DNA of 64,000 nt from Pseudoalteromonas viridis (GCF_017742995.1 NZ_CP072425.1:2976001-3040000); one strand, 5' to 3'. Counted from the stretch's first letter, positions 19,089 to 27,958 are shown. The notes: generated by a model not told the origin, from the letters alone. Translations and numbers: made by a program.

Positions 19089-19118
19089 CGTATTGAACTA
19101 AACATGGAGAGCCAAATC

Positions 19119-19466
19119 ATGGGAAAAGCCAATCCTGTAACTATAGCTGGAATTCACTTTAATAAGCAGGGTGATGCCGTTTCATTCTTTAATGACCAGA
19201 AAAAAGATTTATTGCCTGAAGGCATGATAGAAGAGGGGGAGTTGTTTAGCGCATTAAAAGACGTTTATGAGCGTTACTGTAACAACTCACCTGGTTATGA
19301 GCTAAACGGGCGGTTGATTACTGGCTTTAGTGTTGACTATGAAAGGCGAAATGTGGGTGGGACTTGGGTAACTCACCCTTGTTACAAAGCTCACTTTTCA
19401 AATGACGAAATAAGACCGTTCTCTATAGCAAAAGCAGTAAAATCAGTTGCGGATAACCCTCATTAA
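19119..19466 (+). CDS. Small protein, possibly DUF3223-like
   Basis: A 115-residue protein. The pattern NPVTIAGIHFNKQGDAVSFF, a central helix ELFSALKDVYERYC, and a C-terminal CYKAHFSNDEIRPFSIAKAV resembles DUF3223 proteins, which share a PVT..F..K..A..F opening and a C-terminal FS motif. The call is tentative. The start at 19119 has GGAGAG at a good distance; an upstream ATG at 19104 is in frame. It belongs to the AT-rich small-gene set. Function unknown. Confidence 0.6.
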   Translation: MGKANPVTIAGIHFNKQGDAVSFFNDQKKDLLPEGMIEEGELFSALKDVYERYCNNSPGYELNGRLITGFSVDYERRNVGGTWVTHPCYKAHFSNDEIRPFSIAKAVKSVADNPH

Positions 19467-19474
19467 AAGACAGA

Positions 19475-19672
19475 TTGGAATATAGTGTGGGAAATATTAA
19501 AAGTTGGATAGAAACTGGAGAGGTAGTAATCGTCCTTAAAAAGGAAAGCCCTATGTATTACCAGCTTGGTGAGATTTGGAAAGTAACCGAGCGCTCAACC
19601 GGTTTAAGAGTATCAGTCAGCTTTGATGGTGAAGTTTATAACTTTGATGAGTGCGATATAGAGCTGGCTTAA
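19475..19672 (+). CDS. Very small unknown protein
   Basis: A 65-residue frame starting at TTG (or GTG at 19487), 8 bases after the preceding stop codon and in the same direction. The sequence looks like a small all-beta fold (VVIVLKKESPMYYQLGEIWK, then RVSVSFDGEVYNFDECDIEL). No strong ribosome site is visible, so the start is uncertain. Position in the row of small genes is the main support. Confidence 0.45.
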   Translation: MEYSVGNIKSWIETGEVVIVLKKESPMYYQLGEIWKVTERSTGLRVSVSFDGEVYNFDECDIELA

Positions 19673-19707
19673 AAGATTGTAATAATAGTTTGATTTCGGA
19701 GTTTAAT

Positions 19708-20073
19708 ATGTTGAAGTCTGTTAAAGATTTAGTCGTAATGCTCGAGAATGCATTTGAAACTGGCGAGTGTACATGTATCAGGTGTAAATCTGTTGAGGAT
19801 GAAGCCCATTATAAATATGCCCATAATTTCATGATTATGGGCAAACCTCACCATCGATTGTTTGCGCATTCCTCTGCATCTGATTTAGATTCAAGATTCA
19901 GAAGTGCCTGGGTAGCTACACTTAAAGATGTGGATTTTAACAATACGTTCAGTCTTAGTCAGTTGAAAGAAATTATAGATGATGAACATTTAGAATTGTT
20001 CCATATTTTGGGCGTGGCAAACGGATATATCAGTAAATTTGAGAATGATGAGTACCAAGTAAGCTCGCTTTAG
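19708..20073 (+). CDS. Unknown small protein with a CxxC motif
   Basis: A 121-residue, mostly helical acidic protein with a CTCIRCK motif near residue 21 and a later HNFMIMGKPHHRLF segment. CxxC plus histidines could bind a metal, but this is a guess. The ATG at 19708 has CGGAG seven bases upstream. It is part of the AT-rich small-gene set. No family recognised. Confidence 0.6.
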   Translation: MLKSVKDLVVMLENAFETGECTCIRCKSVEDEAHYKYAHNFMIMGKPHHRLFAHSSASDLDSRFRSAWVATLKDVDFNNTFSLSQLKEIIDDEHLELFHILGVANGYISKFENDEYQVSSL

Positions 20074-20114
20074 GAAGATATTAGAATAAATTGAAAGCAT
20101 AAAGGAATTAACGA

Positions 20115-20609
20115 GTGGCAAACACAAAGAAGAAAAAACGGGAACAAAAGTTAAAAAAAGCGAAGAAAGCGTTGGCTACAAAAAAGCATGAAGCGAATAG
20201 AGCAGCAAAAGCTCCTGACCTCAACATCTTACCGGGAGATAACTCAAAGGGGTTTATTGAGTCGATGTTTGGGGAACAAAAGCAGCCAGACTATTACGAT
20301 ATTGTATCTAAATTCAATGGGACAATGGATGAATGGTACGAGCTCATTCTGCAAACGCACAATGAATATGGCTTTGGTTTTGAGTACGAAGATTTGGAAG
20401 ATGTACTACTCAATTTAATAGCGAGCGAATATCCTGAAGTTATAGCTATCGTTGAAAAAGAATATGATTGTTCAAGTGAGGCTGTAAAAGAGATTAATGA
20501 CAACTTTAAGCACAAGTGGGTTGATATGTTGGTTGTCACTAATAATCAGAACGGAGAATTTTGGAGTGGCGCTTTAGAAGCAAACAAAAGAATTGTTTAT
20601 GGCCTATAG
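20115..20609 (+). CDS. Unknown protein with lysine-rich N-terminus
   Basis: A 164-residue protein beginning at GTG with AAAGGAAT upstream. The first about 35 residues are strongly basic (ANTKKKKREQKLKKAKKALA), suggesting nucleic-acid binding or a disordered tail. The rest is acidic and helical (NEYGFGFEYEDLEDVLLNLI). Last gene of the small set, followed by an intrinsic terminator. No family recognised. Confidence 0.6.
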   Translation: MANTKKKKREQKLKKAKKALATKKHEANRAAKAPDLNILPGDNSKGFIESMFGEQKQPDYYDIVSKFNGTMDEWYELILQTHNEYGFGFEYEDLEDVLLNLIASEYPEVIAIVEKEYDCSSEAVKEINDNFKHKWVDMLVVTNNQNGEFWSGALEANKRIVYGL

Positions 20610-20673
20610 GAATAGGAGGGGGTGATGATGCATGACCTTCGAGGGTCGCATCTTTGGGCGCATTACAAGCAGT

Positions 20674-20700
20674 AAAAACGCCGTGCTATACGGCGTTTTT
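20674..20700 (+). terminator. Intrinsic terminator of the small-gene set
   Basis: AAAAACGCCG / CGGCGTTTTT, a 10-bp perfect stem with a 7-base loop and T-rich 3' side, lies 65 bases after the last stop codon. It suggests that the genes upstream end as one transcript. Confidence 0.85.
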
Positions 20701-20778
20701 GGTAACGGTAGTCCAACTAGGCTATAAAAATTGCTTCATAATCAGTGTTTTTGTGACTACCTCATTGCCCCTCAGTCC

Positions 20779-20979
20779 CTAGTCTTTACGAAATATTTCC
20801 TTATATTTTTCAATACAATCCAAAGAATTTTTGATGACAGCTATGGACTTGTTGACTGTCATAACAAAAACCAGCACGGATAGGTTCAATATAAGTATTG
20901 AGGTATCAGGCTGAGGTGCCCAAAGCTCGAGTTCTGCCGCTAGGTTTAATTGGTGCATAAGTTTTATAAGACTTATCAT
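20779..20979 (-). CDS. Possible small membrane protein
   Basis: A 66-codon frame on the minus strand with AGAGG at a correct distance from its ATG and one hydrophobic segment (SILILNLSVLVFVM). There is no homology I recognise and no strong codon signal, so it may be chance. It sits in an otherwise gene-free AT-rich stretch. Confidence 0.25.
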   Translation of the reverse strand: MISLIKLMHQLNLAAELELWAPQPDTSILILNLSVLVFVMTVNKSIAVIKNSLDCIEKYKEIFRKD

Positions 20980-21050
20980 AAAGGTTTGCCTCTATTGATA
21001 AATTTCCTCTATAACGAAACTAAGTTCGCATATAACGAAATAATATTTAA

Positions 21051-21163
21051 CTACTGAGGTTGATTCCCTTAAGATACAAATTGTGAAGTAAGGATCTGTT
21101 GGGAATCAACCTAGTAGACTCTTTATGTGAAAAAAGCGCCCTGTTATAGTGGCGCTTTTTTTA
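21051..21163 (+). ncRNA. Candidate structured small RNA with terminator
   Basis: CTACT-G-AGGTTGATTCCC (21051-21068) pairs with GGGAATCAACCTAGTAG (21101-21117): 17 base pairs with a single bulged G and a 32-base loop. An intrinsic terminator follows 13 bases later (AAAAAGCGCC at 21131 / GGCGCTTTTT at 21151, then more Ts). No convincing coding frame exists here. A long imperfect hairpin followed by a terminator fits a small RNA gene or a cis-acting RNA. The 5' end and promoter are not defined. A remnant of an inverted-repeat mobile element is the alternative. Confidence 0.45.
21131..21163 (+). terminator. Intrinsic terminator after the candidate RNA
   Basis: A 10-bp perfect stem AAAAAGCGCC / GGCGCTTTTT with a 10-base loop, followed by TT. 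No gene ends just upstream, which is why an RNA gene is suspected. Confidence 0.85.
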
Positions 21164-21355
21164 CGCCCGAAAACAGCTTTTCCCATTGTGTGAGCGCGAC
21201 AAAACCCATGTCTAAATAACCAGTTGCTCATGTCAGCCGTTTCCTGTACGTAAAGTATACTCTTTTGAATGAGAGCAGCGCAAACACACTTTGAGGATTA
21301 GTTTCGTACAATTTTAATTGGCCCTGTTAAAGTACGGACTGCTCACTGGTATAGG

Positions 21356-21766
21356 ATGAAAGGAATGAATGGTAAAGAGAGAAGGCTGCTTGACAGAGAT
21401 AGCCTTAATAAATTGTATGAATTGACGAATCCACGGTTAAATCCGAAGCCAATTATGCAATTTGTCATGAGTAATGATGGTCAGTCATGGGAGGTTATTG
21501 ATCCACATATCCTTCGAGGTTATCGAGCGTGTAAAAGAAGTCTGGAATCGAAAGTAGAAAGGTATGAATCGAGCGGTGTTTGGCCTCAGAAATGCCAACT
21601 AGGTATCGGTGTTTTTCGAGAGGGGGCGCTTGTTGATGTTCTGATTGCCAAAGATCTTGGGTTCAAGCCGATTAAACAGAGCCAGCCAACACTCCCTCTA
21701 GATGATGTGCTAGAAGCGTTAAGAAGAACGCGCAAAGAGTTTTTAAGTGATCCAGATAAGTTTTAA
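21356..21766 (+). CDS. Unknown small protein
   Basis: A 136-residue basic protein (KGMNGKERRLLDRDSLNKL near the N-terminus, LDDVLEALRRTRKEFLSD near the end). There is no signal peptide or membrane segment, and no family recognised. The ATG at 21356 is used; an in-frame ATG three codons on is possible. It lies alone at the end of the accessory patch, just before conserved core genes. Confidence 0.5.
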   Translation: MKGMNGKERRLLDRDSLNKLYELTNPRLNPKPIMQFVMSNDGQSWEVIDPHILRGYRACKRSLESKVERYESSGVWPQKCQLGIGVFREGALVDVLIAKDLGFKPIKQSQPTLPLDDVLEALRRTRKEFLSDPDKF

Positions 21767-22045
21767 ACCCTTGCTCAAATCAAATTTTCTGGAAACGAAC
21801 TTCGAATCACATGTAAAGCAAGTACCTGATTGTCTAAAGACACCTCTTCCCGGCAGTCGCGTTACAAAGCCACATAAAACAAAACCCCTGATTACGCATT
21901 GGTACCCTCTGCCACTTGGTGATAAAATTTGGCTTACAAGCATTGTGGTCACACCTATTCCAAACTGTGACCAACACTGAGACCAGAAAGTAAAAAAGAG
22001 AATGTCTCAGAAAAAACTATTTGAAATTTAAAGGCTTTTTATTCT

Positions 22046-22810
22046 ATGTGTGAACTTTTGGGCATGTCTGCCAATGTACCCACGGATATTTGTTTTAGTT
22101 TTTCCGGGTTGCTGGAGCGTGGGGGGAATACCGGGCCGCATAAGGACGGCTGGGGGATCACTTTTTATGAGGGCAAGGGATGTCGGACGTTTAAGGATCC
22201 TGAGCCGAGCTGCCAGTCGGAAATTGCCAAGCTGGTAAAAGCGTATCCGATCAAAAGCGTGTCGGTGATCAGCCATATCCGTCAGGGCAACCGGGGCAGA
22301 ACCTGTCTTGAGAATACCCATCCGTTTACTCGTGAGCTGTGGGGCAGGGAGATCACCTATGCCCACAACGGCCAGTTGTCTAACTATAAAGACCTGACTA
22401 CTGAGTTTTATAAGCCGGTGGGTAATACCGACAGCGAGCTGGCATTTTGCTGGATTTTGGACAAGATCCGTGAAAAATACCCGAAACGGCCAAAAAACAT
22501 GGCAACCGTGTTTCGCTATGTTGCTAAGCTGGCGAAAACCCTGATGGACAAAGGGGTATTTAACATGTTGCTGACCGATGGGGTATTTGTACTGGCGTAC
22601 TGCTCTAACAATTTGCACTGGATCACCCGTCGTGCGCCGTTTGGTAAGGCAACCTTAATTGATGCGGATATGGTGGTGGATTTTCAAAAAGAAACTACCC
22701 CGGATGATGTCGTGACTGTGATTGCCACCCGGCCGCTGACCAATGACGAGCAGTGGACTAAGATGGAGCCGGGCGAGTATGTGCTGTTTAAGCTTGGAGA
22801 AAAAATCTAG
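22046..22810 (+). CDS. yafJ: Class II glutamine amidotransferase YafJ
   Basis: A 254-residue N-terminal-nucleophile amidotransferase. Cys2 directly after the start (MCELLGMSANVPT) is the catalytic nucleophile. HKDGWGITFYEG, SHIRQGNRG and FTRELWGREITYAHNGQLSNY are the glutamine-site motifs. Its length matches E. coli YafJ and its relatives. The true acceptor for the released ammonia is not established in the family. It ends at a bidirectional terminator shared with the convergent DUF3108 gene. Confidence 0.9.
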   Translation: MCELLGMSANVPTDICFSFSGLLERGGNTGPHKDGWGITFYEGKGCRTFKDPEPSCQSEIAKLVKAYPIKSVSVISHIRQGNRGRTCLENTHPFTRELWGREITYAHNGQLSNYKDLTTEFYKPVGNTDSELAFCWILDKIREKYPKRPKNMATVFRYVAKLAKTLMDKGVFNMLLTDGVFVLAYCSNNLHWITRRAPFGKATLIDADMVVDFQKETTPDDVVTVIATRPLTNDEQWTKMEPGEYVLFKLGEKI

Positions 22811-22836
22811 CGAAGCCGGTTCATTGAGATAACGAA

Positions 22837-22869
22837 ATTAAAAAGCCCTGAACATCAGGGCTTTTTAAT
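22837..22869. terminator. Bidirectional intrinsic terminator
   Basis: ATTAAAAAGCCCTG / CAGGGCTTTTTAAT around a 4-base loop. A-rich and T-rich flanks on both strands serve yafJ (plus) and the DUF3108 gene (minus). Confidence 0.9.
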
Positions 22870-22874
22870 GCTTT

Positions 22875-23645
22875 TTATTGTTTTGGCTTTTCTGCATCAA
22901 AGCTTTTTAGCTGGATCATAAACTGCTCTACGCCGTCTTTGCCTTTAAACATCTGCACCACAGAGTAGTGGTAGGCGGGTGCCAGCCAGGCCATTGCCTG
23001 GCGCTTGTCGTTGTCGTACAGGCGCTTCACCTTAATGGTTTCGACATTGCCGACGGGTAAGGTGATGGTCTCCGGTCCCACCACTTCAAAGTCATAGCTG
23101 CGCACATTGCCATTTTTATCCACTATGGGGTAGCTCATTTTGGTTTTGCCGGCTTTTACATCGTTGCGCAGGGCTATCTGGTACGACAACACATCGTGGC
23201 GTTTTTCGTTCCAGTCGGCATTGATGGGGTATTTTTCATCGTCTTTAAAGAGTTGTTTATTTTCGCGGTCAAAGCGGATTTTATAGCTTTTGTCTGGCCC
23301 GGTGCCTTCACGCTTCAGGGTATAAAGCAGCGGTTTTGGTGACTTATCATGGTAAGTAAACAGTGAATTTTCCATCCGCTCATCGGAAAAAATCATCCAT
23401 TCAATGTTACTTTCGTAATTCAGTGAATAGGTATCGTTTGAAACCTTAGAGAGTTCCCGGATGGCATTGCCATGCACTTCGCCTTTACGAAGGACGTCGT
23501 ATTCCGCACGGTAGGGAACAAGATCACTGGCAAATAAGGAAGAGGAGAAAACAGCGCTTAAACCTAATAGTAAAGCGCTGTATGTTTTATTCTTCTGGGT
23601 AGTTTGCGCCTTGAGCTGGAAGGGGTTGATTGTCAAAAACGGCAT
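22875..23645 (-). CDS. DUF3108 periplasmic protein
   Basis: A 256-residue protein with a signal-like N-terminus (KTYSALLLGLSAVFSSSLFA) and a DUF3108 domain (LVPYRAEYDVLRKGEVHGNAIREL, later SYDFEVVGPETITLPVGNVETIKVKR). The domain is a beta-rich envelope fold without assigned activity. The only good ATG (23645) lies inside the purN gene, giving a 59-base overlap in another frame. It follows purM-purN on the same strand, an arrangement I recall from related bacteria. Confidence 0.8.
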   Translation of the reverse strand: MPFLTINPFQLKAQTTQKNKTYSALLLGLSAVFSSSLFASDLVPYRAEYDVLRKGEVHGNAIRELSKVSNDTYSLNYESNIEWMIFSDERMENSLFTYHDKSPKPLLYTLKREGTGPDKSYKIRFDRENKQLFKDDEKYPINADWNEKRHDVLSYQIALRNDVKAGKTKMSYPIVDKNGNVRSYDFEVVGPETITLPVGNVETIKVKRLYDNDKRQAMAWLAPAYHYSVVQMFKGKDGVEQFMIQLKSFDAEKPKQ

Positions 23646-24249
23646 AGTCTGCTTCCATCGTTAGTCTGTGTTCGCTGAACCACTTGACCACCAAAGGATA
23701 GATTATATGTTCTTGTTCATGAACCCGCTGTGACAGCGTGTGCGCAGTATCATCAGCCAGAATAGGTACCCTGGCTTGTACGATGACCGGTCCACCATCT
23801 AGTTCTTCTGTCACAAAGTGAACACTGGCGCCATGAAACGTTTCTTTTGCATCAATCGCTCTTTGATGGGTATTCAGCCCTTGGTACTTAGGCAACAAAG
23901 AAGGATGAATGTTCAACATTTTTCCTTTAAATTTTTGCACTAAGTCAGCAGTTAGAATACGCATAAATCCAGCTAATACAACTAAATCTGGATTATATGA
24001 GTCAATTAATTGTGCTAAACGTTGGTCATAGGCTTCGCGGCTGTCAAAGTCTTTATGACTTAACACTTGCGTGTCGATGTCCGCTTGCTGGGCGCGTTGC
24101 AGCCCGTATGCGTTCGCTTTATTACTGATGACGGCACAGATCTCGCCATTGATTTCGTTGCGCTGACAACTGTCCATAATGGCCTGTAAATTAGAGCCAC
24201 TGCCTGAGATCAGCACAACAATACGAATTGGAGATCGCTCGGGTGCCAT
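23587..24249 (-). CDS. purN: Phosphoribosylglycinamide formyltransferase PurN
   Basis: A 220-residue GAR transformylase that transfers a formyl group from 10-formyl-THF to GAR in purine synthesis. Motifs are VLISGSGSNLQAIMDSC (phosphate site), LAGFMRILTADLV, the catalytic Asn-His pair in MLNIHPSLLPKYQGLNTH, and the Asp in ELDGGPVI. The start ATG overlaps the purM stop codon by one base (TAATG), so the two are translationally coupled. Confidence 0.96.
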   Translation of the reverse strand: MAPERSPIRIVVLISGSGSNLQAIMDSCQRNEINGEICAVISNKANAYGLQRAQQADIDTQVLSHKDFDSREAYDQRLAQLIDSYNPDLVVLAGFMRILTADLVQKFKGKMLNIHPSLLPKYQGLNTHQRAIDAKETFHGASVHFVTEELDGGPVIVQARVPILADDTAHTLSQRVHEQEHIIYPLVVKWFSEHRLTMEADYAVFDNQPLPAQGANYPEE

Positions 24250-25301
24250 TACTCGGCACCACCCAGAATTTCTACCTGTTCTTCGCCTGCGGTTGCAGCT
24301 TGAATTTCACCAATGTGCCAGGCGTTTTCGCCCTGCGCTTTGAGGATATCCAGGCTTTGTGTAAGTTTATCAGCAGGCACAACCAGGATCATACCAACAC
24401 CACAGTTAAAGGTGCGGTACATTTCATGGGTGCTGATGTTGCCGTTTTCCTGTAGCCAGTTAAATACTGCAGGCCATTCCCAGCTGTCGCCTTTAACAAC
24501 GGCTTTGGCTGATTCTGGCAATACGCGCGGGATGTTTTCCCAGAAACCACCACCTGTGATGTGCGACAGGGCATGTACGTCTACTTCTTTCAGTAGTTCC
24601 AGAATCGGTTTTACGTAAATGCGGGTTGGCTCAAGCAGGTGCTCGGCCAGCGGTTTACCTGCGAATTCTTCGCTGGTATCAGCGCCAGACACTTCCAGTA
24701 CTTTGCGGATCAGTGAGTAGCCGTTTGAGTGTGGACCGCTTGAAGCCAGGGCGATAAGTTGGTCACCTTCGGCAACTTTAGTGCCATCAATGATTTTAGA
24801 CTTTTCAACCACACCGGTACAGAAACCGGCCATGTCGTAGTCTTCGCCTTCGTACATGCCTGGCATTTCAGCGGTTTCACCGCCGATCAGGGCACAGCCT
24901 GCCAGCTCACAACCAGCACCAATGCCCGTTACTACGTCGGCAGCGGTATCTACATCCAGTTTACCTGTTGCGTAATAGTCAAGGAAAAATAGGGGTTCAG
25001 CACCTTGAACTATTAAGTCGTTTACACACATGGCAACCAGGTCGATACCAACGGTATCATGTTTTTTCAAATCGATGGCCAGACGCAGCTTAGTGCCCAC
25101 GCCATCTGTGCCAGCAACTAAGACAGGCTCTTTATATCCGGTTGGTAGCTCGCATAATGCGCCAAAGCCGCCAATACCGCCCATCACTTCAGGGCGACGC
25201 GTCTTTTTAACTACCCCTTTAATGCGCTCAACCAATGCATTGCCCGCATCGATATCAACGCCTGCGTCTTTATAGCTCAGAGACTGTTTTTGTTCGCTCA
25301 C
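24249..25301 (-). CDS. purM: Phosphoribosylformylglycinamidine cyclo-ligase PurM
   Basis: A 350-residue AIR synthetase. [20 protein letters not shown] at residue 9 and [12 protein letters not shown] near 64 are family signatures, as are [11 protein letters not shown] and [16 protein letters not shown]. It catalyses the fifth step of purine synthesis, just after the steps of PurN and PurL. It starts at GTG with GAGGAAAA upstream. First gene of the purM-purN(-DUF3108) operon. No clear PurR box was found upstream. Confidence 0.96.
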   Translation of the reverse strand: MSEQKQSLSYKDAGVDIDAGNALVERIKGVVKKTRRPEVMGGIGGFGALCELPTGYKEPVLVAGTDGVGTKLRLAIDLKKHDTVGIDLVAMCVNDLIVQGAEPLFFLDYYATGKLDVDTAADVVTGIGAGCELAGCALIGGETAEMPGMYEGEDYDMAGFCTGVVEKSKIIDGTKVAEGDQLIALASSGPHSNGYSLIRKVLEVSGADTSEEFAGKPLAEHLLEPTRIYVKPILELLKEVDVHALSHITGGGFWENIPRVLPESAKAVVKGDSWEWPAVFNWLQENGNISTHEMYRTFNCGVGMILVVPADKLTQSLDILKAQGENAWHIGEIQAATAGEEQVEILGGAE

Positions 25302-25459
25302 AGGTTTTCCTCAAAAATAACAGAATGGATTTGCTTAGAAACGCGCGTATTTTACATCAAATGCGCCAGTGCGGCTAGTCGATTTGGCTTGCATACACGC
25401 AGATATCGAACGCAACAAAAGGGCACTAAAGTCGGGCACAGCGCTCAGCTGTACCCGCT

Positions 25460-27130
25460 ATGCGCAACGCAAGATGGGCATTTCTTCACTATACTGAGCA
25501 CATTCTGGTGCGTCTGAATGTGATCTCTGTGGAAAGCCTGAGTCTGAGCTTGATTGTGATTGGTTTATTGTTGCTGTTACTGGCATTAAGACCTGCATTG
25601 CAGATCTGCCGGATAGCACAAAACCGGGGCTGGCAGGTGTTAATGGCGCTGATAGTCTTCTTTATCTGTGGCTATCTGGCTTTTGCCTATCAGGTTTACC
25701 GCACTGCAAACAGCTCGCCTTTGGTGCTGGGGCTTTCGGTCATACTCATGCTGGGGGCCGTGTTTGTGATTGTGGTTGTTACGCTAAGCCGCTCCAGCTT
25801 GCAGCTGCTTAAAGATGTGGCGCAAAGCGAACGTCATCAGGCGCGCCACGACTCACTCACTCAGCTCGAGAATCGCCAGCAGTGCATCCATCATATTGAA
25901 CAGCGCATTTCACGGGACAGGGCATTTAGCGTCTTGCTCATGGATATCAATAATTTTAAACAGATCAATGATGCACTTGGCCATTTCTTTGGCGACAAGG
26001 TACTGATTGCCTTTGCGAAGCGTATGCGCTCGTTCATTGCAAGTGACAGCCGGGTGTTTAGGATGGGCGGCGATGAGTTTGTGATTGTGACCGATGCAGC
26101 CAGCGAAACCAGCCTGTTTGCGCTCAACAATGGCTTGCTTAAAGCGTTTAATGGTGGATTGATGATAGAAGATGTCCATGTTGACGTATATTACAGCGCG
26201 GGCGCACGCGTCTTTTGTTCCGAGCAAAAACCCTCTGTGACTGAATTGCTCAAACACGCCGACATAGCCATGTATGCAGCTAAGCACAGCCGACAGAGCC
26301 TGGTGATATTTGATCAGGCCTTGCATGACGGTGTAGAAGCGGAATTTGAGCTGTTTTCTGCGCTAAAAAAGGCGCTCAATGCCAATCAGCTCAGTGTGTT
26401 TTATCAGCCGCTGGTATGTGGTCATAATAACGAAGTACATGGTATGGAGGCCTTGTTGCGCTGGCGTGATGCATCAGGCACTTTTATCAGCCCGATGACC
26501 TTTATTCCCATTGCAGAAAAAAATAACTATATCAAACAGATCAGCGCCTTTGTAATTGAGCAGGTATTTGCACAGCTGGGCGATTTTTTGGCTATTGAGC
26601 CTGCTGTGACGGTACATATTAACTTGTCGAGCCAGGATTTTCAGGGTCGCTATTTGATTAATCAACTGGTTGAGTTACAAACAAAATATGATATTCAGCC
26701 TAGTCGGATTGTGTTTGAGCTAACCGAGAGCATGGTGATGCTTGATGTTGAGCAGGCCAAATATATGATAGGTGTTTTAATTGATATGGGGTTTGCGGTT
26801 AGCATTGATGACTTTGGCACCGGGTTTTCGTCTTTTTCAATGCTCAGGGAGCTGCCCATTTCGCAGATTAAAATTGACCGCTCATTCATCAGCGCTTGCC
26901 TGGATAGCGACAAAGATCAGGCAATCGTCGAGACGACAATATATTTGGCTAACCGGCTGGGTTGCTCGGTGGTAGCAGAAGGGGTGGAGGACAGTAAAAC
27001 GGCTGCTTATCTCAATGCTAAGGGATGTCATTATTTGCAGGGCTATTACATTAGTGAAGCGCTGGAGCGAGACAGTGCCAAACACTGGCTGCACTCTCAC
27101 CGTATGGTCAAAAAGGTACTTAAACGTTAG
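25460..27130 (+). CDS. Membrane GGDEF-EAL cyclic-di-GMP enzyme
   Basis: A 556-residue inner-membrane protein with two or three N-terminal membrane segments (LSLIVIGLLLLLLAL, VLMALIVFFICGYLAFAY, VLGLSVILMLGAVFVIVVVTL). A GGDEF domain follows (HDSLTQLENR, RMGGDEFVIV near residue 200) and then an EAL domain (MEALLRWRD near 329, ELTESMVML, SIDDFGTGFSS, VVAEGVED). Both catalytic motifs are intact, so it could make or degrade c-di-GMP. No periplasmic sensor domain is evident. The start is uncertain: ATG at 25460, or GTG at 25508 or 25520, which would remove a basic leader. Confidence 0.9.
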   Translation: MRNARWAFLHYTEHILVRLNVISVESLSLSLIVIGLLLLLLALRPALQICRIAQNRGWQVLMALIVFFICGYLAFAYQVYRTANSSPLVLGLSVILMLGAVFVIVVVTLSRSSLQLLKDVAQSERHQARHDSLTQLENRQQCIHHIEQRISRDRAFSVLLMDINNFKQINDALGHFFGDKVLIAFAKRMRSFIASDSRVFRMGGDEFVIVTDAASETSLFALNNGLLKAFNGGLMIEDVHVDVYYSAGARVFCSEQKPSVTELLKHADIAMYAAKHSRQSLVIFDQALHDGVEAEFELFSALKKALNANQLSVFYQPLVCGHNNEVHGMEALLRWRDASGTFISPMTFIPIAEKNNYIKQISAFVIEQVFAQLGDFLAIEPAVTVHINLSSQDFQGRYLINQLVELQTKYDIQPSRIVFELTESMVMLDVEQAKYMIGVLIDMGFAVSIDDFGTGFSSFSMLRELPISQIKIDRSFISACLDSDKDQAIVETTIYLANRLGCSVVAEGVEDSKTAAYLNAKGCHYLQGYYISEALERDSAKHWLHSHRMVKKVLKR

Positions 27131-27331
27131 TGCAAACGGCTTCGTTCATTACAAATCGTAGCAATGCCGCAGTACAAAGCTGACCTGTTGCTGAACCTGT
27201 ATTATTTTCATACATTTTTCACACATTCGTGCCGACTTTGGCACTACATTAGGGGGTACACACCTGCAACTTTGAGCGCTTTGCCAGAGCAGGACCTGGA
27301 TGTCAACTAAGTAAACTATCAAGGAGCGAAC

Positions 27332-27919
27332 GTGAACAAATTATTTGTCGGACTTTTTCTACTGCTGTTTTCATCACTGACTTTGGCCTCTAAGGCGCCA
27401 CTGGCGCTAATCAATGAAGTGGGCGAAACTCTGTTTGCGGATATTAAACAAATCAATCAGGACGGCAATGCCAGCCCTGCTCAGATGCGTAAGTTAGTCA
27501 GGGCGCATCTGATGTCGCACATTGATATCCGGTTTGTGTCTTACAAGCTGCTCGGTAAACATATCAAGGGACTGACAAAGCCGCAGGCACTGGCGTTTAT
27601 TTCGGCGGTTGAGCACTACCTGGAAGTCAGTTATGCCAGTGCTCTGATGCAATACAAAGGGCAGCAAGTCATTTTTGAGGCTTTACCTGCGGGTAAAGAA
27701 AGCAAATACGCCACGGTAAAAGCCGTTGTCAGACAGCCTTCCGGTCCGGATATTGACATTCACTTTAAGTTTCGCAGAGGCAAAGAAGGTGAGTGGCGGG
27801 TATATGACCTGGTCGCCGAGGGCATTTCGTTACTGAGTGCAAAACAAAAAGAAATAGCGGTGCGGATCTCACAAGTGGGTTTGGCGCAGGTGACTGCGGA
27901 GCTGAACGCCAAAAGCTAG
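27332..27919 (+). CDS. Stand-alone MlaC-like phospholipid-binding protein
   Basis: A 195-residue periplasmic protein with a signal peptide (MNKLFVGLFLLLFSSLTLA). The MlaC/Ttg2D fold is recognised from KLLGKHIKGLTKPQALAFI, then VEHYLEVSYASALMQYKGQ, and the C-terminal EWRVYDLVAEGISLLSAKQKE. MlaC carries phospholipids between the outer and inner membranes. No mlaABDEF genes are next to it, so this may be a paralogue with another partner. GTG start with AAGGAG upstream. Confidence 0.82.
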   Translation: MNKLFVGLFLLLFSSLTLASKAPLALINEVGETLFADIKQINQDGNASPAQMRKLVRAHLMSHIDIRFVSYKLLGKHIKGLTKPQALAFISAVEHYLEVSYASALMQYKGQQVIFEALPAGKESKYATVKAVVRQPSGPDIDIHFKFRRGKEGEWRVYDLVAEGISLLSAKQKEIAVRISQVGLAQVTAELNAKS

Positions 27920-27958
27920 CTGGTGGCCTGCACAGGCCACCTTCATAGAAACCAGCCT

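Noticed and set aside
18540..20609. Toxin-immunity or prophage island
   Set aside because: No toxin, integrase, phage structural gene or att repeat could be identified; only composition and small gene size suggest transfer, so it is reported as unknown.
21747..21980. 77-codon frame overlapping the end of the 21356 gene
   Set aside because: It overlaps another gene in a different frame and has no ribosome site; its composition does not look like protein.
25302..25380. PurR box upstream of purM
   Set aside because: Only a partial half-site was found (ACGCGCGTTTC on the minus strand); it lacks the symmetric GCAAACGTTTGC core.
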